Source: Leptobrachium leishanense | Lineage: Eukaryota; Chordata; Amphibia; Anura; Megophryidae | Direction: 5' to 3' | Assembly (NCBI GenBank): GCA_009667805.1 | Contig: CM019063.1 | Location: 411,780,626-411,844,625, forward strand | Length of the DNA stretch: 64,000 nucleotides | Shown here: one piece after another, positions 34,260 to 44,300 of the stretch | Position numbering within the stretch: the first letter of the stretch is position 1 | How the letters are laid out: every line of letters begins with the position of its first letter | Notes under the pieces: generated by a model | Database searches by the model: none | The model's input: the letters and a program-made list of their open reading frames with translations, nothing else | What the model was told of the DNA's origin: nothing | Made by a program: the position numbers and the translations under genes

Positions 34260-35367
34260 ATGTCTGCCTCTGCTATTTCTCGTCGTACACGTAAGTGCCA
34301 AAACAGCCCTGATTCCTTTTGTTAGGTCTGTGGCCGTTTCACCATTCCCAGTCAAAAGGTGAACATCAGTGCATTTGTCAGGCAAGCCTATGTTGCATAT
34401 TTCAAAGTAAAACTTGATGATAAAGATAAGTCTTGAATCCCTCACAAGGTGTGCAAGCAGTGTGTCGAGAGTTTACGGATGTGGATGAAGGGAACACTTG
34501 ATAAGTTGCCATTTGGTATACCTTTGGTTTGGCAAGAGCTCACAGATCATTCCAGTGACTGTTACTTCTGTACTAGAGATGGACCGAGTGTTCGATTCGA
34601 ACATGAGTTCGAATCGAACATCGGCCGTTCGAGTGTTCGGCGAATCGCTGAACATTATGGGATGTTCGCGGTCTGTTCGACTGCAGACATTCCATAATAC
34701 AAAATGACTTTGCAAAATGTGTTCACAGTTCTCCTAAATGTACTGGCAGCTGCCGGTACATTTAGGAGACCTGTGGCTGCAGCCTCCCGCCCCCGTGCCT
34801 TTTGGCCCTCTGGTCCGTCTGCTCCTCCGTCTGCCCACGGCTCCTCTGCCCCACGCCTCGTGCTCATGCTGAGCCCTGATTGGGCAAAGTCCAGGTCAGG
34901 TGCAGGACTTTGACCAATCAGGGCTCAGCATGAAGACGAGGCATGGGGCCGAGGAACCAAAGGCCAGATGGAGGAGCAGACAGACCAGAGGAACAGGAGG
35001 CCAGGACAGCAGAGGCACGGGGGCCGGGACGCTGCAGCCACAGGTCTCCTAAATGTACCGGCAGCTGCCGGTACATTTAGGAGAACTGTGAACAAATTTT
35101 GCATGTTCGACCCCCATTGATTTGCATTGTGTTCGAGTTCGTATTCGAACATTTCGGCTGTTCGAATGTTCGAATACGAACCGAACACAGGGGTGTTCGG
35201 CCTATCACTATTCTGTCCGATTCCACCAAGATTTGAAGGTCATAGAGGAACGGTATCAGGGTAGATGTGATGAATATATGATGGCTGACTATTGTTGGAG
35301 CATCAAGCGAGATTGTCCACAGACTGAACACTCCAGGAAAAGCTATAAGCGTAAATTTGTACCTTAA
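34260..35367 (+). pseudogene. Relic of a cysteine-rich, TE-associated-type protein, split by a MITE
   Basis: The ORF begins ATG at 34260 just after TTTCGTTTCCTTTTAG, a good splice acceptor. It reads MSASAISRRTRKCQNSPDSF, a stop (TAG), VCGRFTIPSQ, VRQAYVAYFKVKL, a stop (TGA, probably from TGG), HKVCKQCVESLRMW, FGIPLVWQE and DCYFC (to 34573). After the MITE another frame gives FHQDLKVIEERYQGRCDEYM, MADYCWSIKRD and HSRKSYKRKFVP, ending at 35367. The CxxC/CxxC/CxxC pattern looks like a zinc-binding N-terminal domain. I recognise the family from uncharacterised animal proteins often linked to transposons, but know no function. Two stops, a frameshift and the insertion make it dead. Confidence 0.6.
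34574..35210. mobile_element. hAT-like palindromic MITE
   Basis: Ends TAGAGATGGACCGAG and CCTATCACTA; flanks TTCTGTAC (34566-34573) and TTCTGTCC (35211-35218) are an 8-bp duplication with one mismatch. The interior has GTTCGAAT-type repeats at both ends and long arms around CTCCTAAATGTACTGGCAGC with its inverse. A related left terminus is at 49213. Confidence 0.75.
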
Positions 35368-37075
35368 GTGCTACCTAACTTGACTACTTGCACCCAATTG
35401 GACTTTTAGGTTAAATTTGAATTTGACATTCAGGTAATTTTTTCATTATTTTCCATTGTGTGCACATTTTGTATGTTTTTTTGAGACAAAGGGAGAGTAT
35501 CCTGTACCTTTTTATAAATTGATTTGATAGAGAAAAACTGGGGTAATTTTTTGTATTCAGATGCCACCAGTTGGCCAAAAACAAGTGTCAGATCTAACTC
35601 AATGAAAATGCTGTTCCTCAGTGTTATCAATGCCGGGTCACACACACGTGACTTGCCAGAACCAGAAGCACGTCATCAAGTTGAGCTGGATAATGTTGTC
35701 ATTTTTATGGACACAGCCGCACGTGGAGGAGTGTGCCAGCACAGAGCGTATATGGCCACTTCCGGTTTTGAGACTTCAAAAGGTGACATCCAATTCATTT
35801 ATAATATGCAATTGATAAAGACTGAATGTCGAAACGCGTTGTGCGGGTTACTATTGAATATTTTAAATAAATTTGGCCCGGATCACGGCTTATTTTGGAT
35901 AATAGCGGGACTTAGCCTGTTTTGTAAAGTCTATCAGAAGCATACCGAGAGCAGTACCAAATATATCTTGCCTGAGGAATACAGTGATTGTGTGCAGGAG
36001 TTGGTGAGGTCCAAGAGTGCCTGTACTATCTATATATGCTGACATAGTTTAGAGCCAACTGTACAACGGCTCATTAACATGTGAGTGAAATTGCCAGTGT
36101 GGGACAATTGGGACTGTATTTTTTTCGATATACTGCGCAATGTGTGTCCCATCTCTTTCATTTTAGGTATACTCCTATAAGAAGATCTGTGTACCCGCTA
36201 CCATTGCATGCCTCATTTGCGCGATGACCTTATCCTATTTAATAAAGTAAACAAGCAAATTTGATGCATAGAAAACAATGGAAAGAGAGGACCCTGCTCC
36301 AATGAGTTTAGAATCGAAGATCCATTGCTATGGTACTAAGCAAAGCGGACTCTTTGTTTCATGTTCCTTTTCACTCAGCACAACACAGAATTTTCAAAGG
36401 GATTCGTCTGACTTTTCAAGCGCTTTTAAAGTTTAACTTCATGTTTGATGTATATACATTAACTTGCCATTGCAGTGCAAGATGTCAGAGGTTGTAATCC
36501 TGGAGTGGAACACTGATCCAAAGGAAATCCAGAGTATGTTTGAACTCAAATTAAATAACTTGCATGGTGGCCATGTTTCAAAAACATTGGTATGAAACAC
36601 ACCTCATTTCATACAACATATTGACTTCTTGACAAACCATATAGCTTGAAAACATGAATATCTCTATACAGACACGGGTCCCCTTGGGTATCACAAATCC
36701 TATCACTACATGACAGAATCTAGAGACTCAGGAAACAATATCATCTGTGGCTGTACACAATCTAGAATTGCTAAATAAGGCCTGCTAAACCTGGGCCCAG
36801 GGACCGACTGACAAGACATGGGACCATGGGCGATAGAAGATCATTAGGCCACTCATTGTGCCAGCCCACATGCAAGGCACAGAAACAAGCACTTGCCATA
36901 TGTACATTGTTATACTACAGAATATATACTGTGGGTGTTGATACTATTTTCCCATAAAAAAAATTTATGTGCAGTTGTGAGGGACCCAGCTGAAGGGCAA
37001 ATTGAATTCAGTCTTAGGGAAGACATCATGGGGCCCACTCCTATGGCCGGGCCCTTGGGCAGTGCCCTATTGCCC
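35368..37075. other. No gene; a Penelope-tail-like fragment
   Basis: Near 35820-35850, AAAGACTGAATGTCGAAACG is followed by CGTTGTGC, similar to the ends of frog Penelope-type repeats (GAAACG box) but with no clear CTGATGA. The 172-codon frame across it has no domain. 36780-37075 has CCTGGGCCC and GGGCCC-rich repeat text. Confidence 0.3.
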
Positions 37076-37078
37076 TAA

Positions 37079-37821
37079 GGCTGGGTTCACACCTTTTACG
37101 TTTGTTAAACGTGCGCAATACACACTTTTTTATGCGCATTCGCACATACGAAAACCGCGCGAACGTGCATTGCAGCGCGTTCGCAGCTATTTCTATGGCC
37201 GCGAACGCGCTGCTACACGCACCAAAGAAGCCCCTGGACTTCTTTGTGCGTTGGACGTTTAAGGCTAGGGTCAGACTAACGCATTTTTCACGTTGTCCGT
37301 GAAAAAGTGCGTTCGAACGAATGGACGTATTTTTTCACGGAATACGCAATAGCGGTCATACGATGCGCAGTTTCATCCGTGATTTTGTACGGATCATCAA
37401 TAAAACACTTTTTGGGTCTGGACGTTATGTTGGCCGGACATTAGCAGCGTCTGACGTCTCCTAATCACGCACACACGCCGCTAGCGGGCGCAGCGCACTC
37501 TGTACGTCAGTACTAGTGGTTTCACGTTCTCGAAAAAATGCGTTTGTTTGCCGCTTGCGTTGTGCGGCCGCACTTTTGTGCGACCGTACTTCGTATATTG
37601 GCCGTCATTGCCCGGCATCTGCTGCTAGCACGGCCGTGATTATGTGCGGCTGCACGCGCATTCGCACTGCCTCAGTCTGACCCTAGCCTTAAATCGCGCT
37701 CCTGCGTGCTTTAAAACGTCCAGGTGTCAACGGCCCCGATAGGAAATCATAAGATTTCCCTGTCTATGCGTTTTACAGTGTGCAGGAGCAAGCTGTAAAA
37801 CGCTTAGGTGTGAACGGGGCC
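37079..37821. mobile_element. Harbinger-like MITE, outer copy
   Basis: Ends GGCTGGGTTCACACC and GGTGTGAACGGGGCC, TAA on both sides (37076-37078 and 37822-37824). The inside has mirrored CGTTTTACA and TGTAAAACGC arms. It is interrupted by a second family at 37263-37688. Confidence 0.75.
37263..37688. mobile_element. GGCTAGGGTCAGAC MITE, nested
   Basis: Inverted ends GGCTAGGGTCAGACTAACGC and CAGTCTGACCCTAGCC, with TTAA on both sides (37259-37262 and 37689-37692). In the copies at 3380 and 61067 the flanks are TTA and TAA, so the duplication is probably TWA with an extra matching base here. Confidence 0.75.
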
Positions 37822-37824
37822 TAA

Positions 37825-38944
37825 TGGTCAGTGTCCTGTCACTAATTAAACTTTAACTGGACGTTAATTTCCCAACGAAAGCTGCATTTTCATATATATT
37901 TCACAAGTTATTAAAGAATTCACTAGTAAAATGTGGATAAAGACATTATTTTGATTTACGTGATCGCTTAAAGCCAAACAAGGCACAAATTAAATAGATA
38001 TAAATGTAGGTTTTTTGTTTGTTTTTTTTGCTATTTTCTGATCTCTTGCAGTGTCTTAATGTGGGGGCAGACAGTGTCACATAAAAGGTACGGATAGTGG
38101 GAAAAAGCCGGCTGGGTGGATGGATTTTATAAAGGCTGATTATTTCCTATCTGGTTATTAATGCTTTGATTGAAGCCTCTTTCACTGCCGTGGGCTGAGA
38201 GATATTTGCACACAGATCGTACTTAATAAAGTTGTACAGTTATATTAAAAAATTAATTAAAATCTAGATATACAAACACACAGATTTAACCCCTCACACG
38301 AAGACTTAAACCCTCAAACAGACTTAACCCCACACACACGTAACCCCCAAAACCCACAATGACTCACCTCCACCCCCAGACACTGTCTTAACCTCCACAC
38401 ACAATTTGACTCACCTCTCCAGACACCCACTTAATGCCCCAAACATACATGCACCCTCACACCCAGTCACCCCGTGTTTGTCTCCATCATCCACCTGCTT
38501 ACTTCATCCTGGTGGTGCTGTGGCCTGGGAGGTTTCAGAGCTGCTGGGCATGTGGGGGCGGGGCTTCTCTCCTGCAGCACCAGCAGCAGCTGTCTGACTG
38601 CTCTCCTGTCAGCTTTGTGCTTGAGAAGCCCCAAATCTGACAGCATGCCAAACTACAGGGGGCCCCTCACAAGACCATGATCGGCAGGAGGAACAGGAAG
38701 GGCCGTTCCACAACTCCGGCTGCACTGAAAACCTATCGGCAGGAGCAGACTGACAACTAATGGGGCCCCCGGGCAATAGCAGTTTGAGGGGCCCCTAAAT
38801 GCTGAGGTGTATGAGCAGGCACATAATCCACATCAATATAACTCGCAGTAAACTTTTTTAATATTTACCACAATCTCTGGGGCCCAACCTGGGCATCCTA
38901 GGTGTCATTCCTCAGTCTCCGGCTGGTGCCAGTCTCCCAGTATG
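37825..38944. other. No gene; CA/CCC-rich low complexity
   Basis: 38285-38480 is a degenerate ACACACA and CCTCAC-rich stretch with short open frames only. 38640-38900 has GGGGCCCCTAAAT-type repeat text that resumes after the minisatellite (39835-39870), so the array may sit inside one element. Confidence 0.35.
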
Positions 38945-39650
38945 GACGCAGGCTGGGCTGGGCCTGGGCTGGCAGAGCTGGGCTGATCTGGGGCCTGGGC
39001 AAGCTGAGCTGGCTGGGGCCTGGGCAGGCTGAGCTGGCTGGGGCCTGGGCAGGCTGAGCTGGCTGGGGCCTGGGCAGGCTGAACTGGCTGGGGTCTGGGC
39101 AGACTGGGGCCTGGGCAGGCAGCTGGCTGGGGTCTGGGCAGACTGAGCTGGCTGGGGCCTGGGCTGGCTGGGGCCTGGGCAGGCTGAGCTGGCTGGGGCC
39201 TGGGCAGGCTGAGCTGGCTGGGGTCTGTGCAGACTGAGCTGGCTGGGGCATGGGCTGGCTGGGGCCTGAGCTGGCTGGGGCCTGGGCAGGCTGAGCTGGC
39301 TGGGGCCTGTGCAGACTGAGCTGGCTGGGGTCTGTGCAGACTGAGCTGGCTGGGGCCTGGGAAGGCTGAGCTGGCTGTGGTCTCGGCAGGCTGAGCTGGC
39401 GTCTGGGGCCTGGGCTGGCTGAGCTTGCTGGGGCTTGGGTTGGCTGGCGCTTGGGCTGGCTGAGCTTGCTGGGGCCAGGGCTGGCTGAGCTGGCTGGGGC
39501 CTGGACTGGCTGAGCTTGCTGGGGCCTGGGCTGGCTGAGCTTGCTGGGGCCAGGGCTGGCTGGGGCCTGGGCTGGCTGAGCTTGCTGGGGCCTGGGCTGG
39601 CTGAGCTTGCTGGGGCCTGGGCTAGCTGGGACCTGGGCTGAGCATGTACG
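38945..39650. repeat. 25-bp minisatellite (GGCTGGGGCCTGGGCAGGCT)
   Basis: About 28 imperfect units of GGCTGGGGCCTGGGCAGGCT plus GAGCT, changing to GAGCTTGCTGGGGCCTGGGCT toward the right. It translates to proline/alanine/serine-rich repeats on the minus strand, an artefact of the period. Confidence 0.9.
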
Positions 39651-40711
39651 TGCCCTCCTCTCTTCTGCCGCTGCGTGCAGTGCACCACGTGATGAAGGGG
39701 GCGGTGCCATAGCAGCGTGCTTTTGAATGAAGGAAGCAGGTGGTGTGAGTGACTGCGACTGCGCTGATGTGCGCCGCAGCCACTCAGCCTCAGCGAATGA
39801 CAGAAGTGCCACTGTGCTCAATATTGAATATGAAACCAGGCCCCCACAAGCCCGCGGGCCCTCAGGAGGTGTCCGATGGGTCAGTCCGTCAATGCCTATC
39901 GGGGTGGTGTTGAGTTGAAAGCAGGGGCAGCCCCACCTTGAGCCCCTTCACACTGTCTGAAAGAATCCCGGTGCCACCTGAAGGTGGCACATGATGACGT
40001 CCAGTGAGTGTGCGCTCTGCCACAGAAGGATGGTCGTATTGGTCAGAGGAGCTCCTGCGGCAGTCTGCTGCCTAAGCTTCCTTGCCCACACAGTATTTTC
40101 TTTGTGCTATCATTTAGAGTTCCAATAAATGTGAGGTGTGCTGTAACCGGAATCTGCTAGGTTCACTCGGGACGAGGCCGGACCGGACACGAGCAAGGAT
40201 TGTCTGAACACGAGTCTCTTCAGGAAAGGCAAACTTTATTGTGACGTCACACAGAATGCTCACACAGGATTGAATCGCAAAGAGTGAGCCCCGAACTCAC
40301 CCCGACCAGGGGTCTTATACCCCAAATACATAATTAGGTACATCCCAATTAACCCACCTCCCAGTGACACTATCCCACCCCACGTGGGTTAATACCTCCC
40401 TTGGTCAATTACAAAGACATTCCATACATTGGCTGTAAATTGGCAAGCTTCATGTTAGTTTGACAGAAGATGATTTGCTGCTTCGCTCAATCCGGCCTGT
40501 GCCCACCTCCCTAGAGCATGCTTATTTGTTGTAGATAAGACCTGCTCTGTTTTCTACGCTCTTCTTTGTCTTGCTGCAGGCCTCTTTGACCTTGGTGTAT
40601 CCATTTGTCATCCTGTCTCTCTGTGCCAGAAACGGCCCGGATCTTCCTCAATTTTAATTGCTTCTCTGGCTAATCTAACACATTCCTAAAATTCTATGTA
40701 AGCTTCATTCT
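39651..40711. other. Possible antisense LTR-like sequence
   Basis: Around 40130-40330 the minus strand has AATAAAGTTTGCC and GGGGTATAAGACCCC, resembling a polyadenylation signal and TATA box of an LTR, but TG...CA ends and a target duplication were not found. The chromovirus at 40717 inserted next to or within it. Confidence 0.3.
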
Positions 40712-40716
40712 AGTTT

Positions 40717-41324
40717 TGTCATGCCCCAAAGCGGGATCTCGGCGACCCCGGGACCCACCTGGTGCCGCCTCGCGGCCTGGACCCTCACCTGCGGTGGTCG
40801 CAGTGGCGCTGCCCCGATCACGGGGGTTGCCTCCTCCGGCGTTGGGCGGACCGCGCCTGATCCGAGCGGCCGGTGGGGCCTGTCATGGCGCCAATTTGGA
40901 GCCCCAGAGAACCACGGTGCCTGACTCCTCACCGTGCGGTTTGAGGGGGCGTGGCCCGAACCAGCGTCTGGGTCTGGAGGCTCCCTTTTACAGGTTGGGG
41001 GGCGTGGCTGAGCCCTTGATAGACAGGGCCTGGGCTCGCCCCCAGGGAGAGCCTACCTCCCAGATGGGACCCAATAGGGAAACGAATCATCACCGCTCAG
41101 AGGGGCGTGACTACCCCAACTGCCTATATATACCCAGTCCTTGCACACTATCATGCCACAGCGTCGCTTCTCTTAAGAGTTGTATACCTGCTAACGAATG
41201 CTAATATATCCTTGTTGTGTACCAAACCTGGAAAGTCTTGACTCTTCTTCTGGATATCCCCTACTCTGTACTGCGTTATAGCTTCTACACCTGGTTCCTG
41301 TTTCCCACTCCCCCGACCCTGACA
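40717..41324 (+). repeat. 5' LTR of the chromovirus
   Basis: Starts TGTCATGCCCC and ends CGACCCTGACA, inverted TGTCA/TGACA termini. It contains a GC-rich U3 and a TATA box at 41125-41132. Confidence 0.95.
41125..41132 (+). promoter_or_regulatory. TATA box in the 5' LTR
   Basis: TATATATA in GCCTATATATACCCAG, well placed to start transcription about 30 bp downstream (around CACACTATCATG). The same box is in the 3' LTR at 46059-46066. Confidence 0.6.
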
Positions 41325-41342
41325 GTACGCTGTGGCCATACC

Positions 41343-44300
41343 ATGGAACCCGAAGAAGTTACCGAGGCGGTACAAGCCCTAACCCTTCAAGTTACCGGTC
41401 TCACCAGAACCATTCAAGAATTACATGCAGAGCAACAACAACTGCGAGACCAATTCCATGCAATGGGTCCCCCACCTCCTTACGATCCTGGTGATGAACT
41501 CGTTGCACCCCAACCTATCGCTGAAGCCACCCCAGAACCTCAGGTTCCCCTGCCTGACCGTTTCTTTGGGGATCGTTCCAAGTTCGAGACTTTCGTTCTA
41601 GATTGCCATGTCTTGTTCTCTCTAAAACCTCGAACCTACAACTCAGATTTCATAAGAGTCAGAGCAGTCATCTCACTCCTCGGTGGAGAACCAAAAAGAT
41701 GGGCACACACTCTTCTTCGCCAGAATGATCCGTCTCTAGATACCTGGGCCTCATTTTCCCGTGCTTTGGACTCGATGTATAGAGACCCACACCAACGTGA
41801 TACAGCCCAAACGGTCATCAGAACCCTTAAACAAGGTCGTAGGCCCGTCGAAGAGTACATCACGGAATTTCGCCACTTTTCTCACCAAACAGGATGGAAC
41901 GACACGGCACTATTAGATCAATTCCGCTTAGGATTGGCGGACCACCTCAAAGATGAGTTGGCTAGAGTGGGCATACCACCTAATATGGAGGCCCTAATCG
42001 ATTTCTGTATTCTGGTGGATCGCAGAATGAGAGAGAGACGTCAGGAAAGAGGAGCTACACTCCCTTGGATACCTAGACCCTTCTCTAACCTGTCTGAACA
42101 ACCTTCTGCTTCCACAGCATTGGTCCCGGTGCCTACTCCAGGTTCCTCGGTTGAACCCATGCAGATCGGCCTGGTTAACGGACGTCTACCCAGAGCTGAA
42201 GTAGACCGCCGTCGCCAACTCCGCCTATGCCTCTATTGTGCTGAAGCCAGCCATCAAGTTCGTAATTGTCCTATCAGAAATGTTTCAAGAAGGGGTAAGC
42301 CCATTCCTCATGTCATACATGCCATACATACATCCAAGAATCCCTCCCCTCTCTTACTGCTCCCCATCTTATTACAGTGGCAACAGAAGACGATCCCGCT
42401 ACAAGCCATGGTGGACTCAGGAGCTAGTGGGTGCTTTCTGGATGAAAACTTATCTTCACTTTTGTCTATTCCCCTTCACAATAAAACCTTTCCTGTGTGC
42501 GTTCAACTAGTAGATGGCTCTCATTTGCAGTCTGGACCCATAACACACGAAACCATACCGTTACAAGTCACCATAGGTTCTAAGCATTCTGAGACATTAT
42601 GCTTTGACATTGTTTCTTCACCTCTGTACCCGGTCATACTCGGCCTTCCCTGGCTTAAACTACACGACCCTTACGTACACTGGTCGTCCGCATCTGTGTC
42701 GTTTCTGTCTCCTCGTTGTAAGCAAACGTGTCTCCAGAGAACACACACTGTAATGTCCATACTTGACAAAGATATGACGCAGACTAATGTCTGTCTTCCC
42801 AAGGCATACCATGAGTTCCACGATGTGTTCGATAAACAAAAAGCCGAGACACTACCACCAAGACGTCCCTATGACTGTCCTATAGATCTTCTTCCTGGGA
42901 CCGCCATTCCCTATGGCCGTATCTACCCCCTGTCAGAACCAGAGCTGACTGTATTAAAAGAATATATAAAAGAAAACCTTGAAAAAGGATTCATTCGCCC
43001 CTCTACCTCTCCGGCAGGAGCTGGCATCTTTTTTGTAGATAAAAAGGATGGAGGGTTAAGGCCATGCGTGGACTACCGAGACCTTAATAAGATAACGGTA
43101 AAAAACCGATACCCCTTACCTCTCATTCCAGAACTGTTGGAGAGACTGAAGGGTGCCAAAATATATTCTAAGCTGGATTTACGCGGAGCCTACAATCTCG
43201 TCAGGATGAAACAGGACGACGAGTGGAAAACCGCATTCCGATCACGTTACGGCCACTTTGAATATACAGTCATGCCCTACGGGCTGTGTAACGCACCGGC
43301 CACCTTCCAACATTTTATAAATGACGTTTTCAGAGACCTCCTTGATTGTTTCGTTGTCACCTATCTCGACGACATCCTTATTTTTTCTTCATCCCTCGAA
43401 GACCACCGCTCCCATATGCGTATCGTTCTTCAACGACTCCGTGACAACAAACTATATGCCAAACTTGAGAAATGCATATTTGAAACTACGAAGGTGGATT
43501 TTCTCGGATTTGTGCTTTCTCCAGGAAAGATCGAGATGGATCCTAAAAAAGTAGAGGCCATCCTGTCCTGGCCCATTCCGGACACCCGAAAGGCAGTCCA
43601 ACGATTCCTAGGGTTTGCCAATTTTTACCGGAGGTTTATAAAGAATTTCTCTAAGATAGTACACCCATTAACCATTCTTACCAAGACCGGAATACCCTTC
43701 AAATGGACTCCAGAGGCTCAAGTGGCATTTAACACTCTCCGTATCCGTTTTTCTACCACTCCTATCCTCTCCATGCCTGACCCTCAAACACCCTATTTCT
43801 TGGAAGTGGACGCCTCCGAAATAGCCACTGGGGCGATCCTTTCCCAACGTGCGGCCGATGGTCTTCTTCACCCAGTGGCATATTGTTCGAAAAAACTCAA
43901 TCCGGCTGAAATCAACTACGACATAGGCGACCGCGAGTTGTTAGCTATCAAAAGAGGGCTTGAAGAATGGCGTCACCTACTGGAGGGTGCCTCACACCCG
44001 ATCACTGTCTATACAGACCATAAAAACCTCGAGTATCTGCGTTCTGCCAAACGCCTCAAACCAAGACAGGCCCGCTGGGCTCTCTTTTTTGCTCGTTTTA
44101 TTTTTCATGTCACCTACAGACCGGGTCAGAAAAATGGTAAGGCTGACGCCCTTTCTCGCATCCATCACTCATGTAGTATTCCTTCTACCCCCTCATCAAT
44201 ACTACCTTCAAAATGTTTCCTTGGCATCATCCACCCCGTATATGACAAGATTCGCACTCTAACCGCAACCACTTCTTTGGAAGTAAATCCTGAAGGCCTT

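Noticed and set aside
35524..36042. 172-codon plus-strand frame
   Set aside because: No domain, and it runs across a Penelope-tail-like repeat; looks like chance.
38898..39821. 307-codon proline/alanine/glutamine-rich frame
   Set aside because: Translation of the 25-bp minisatellite; parallel frames are equally open.
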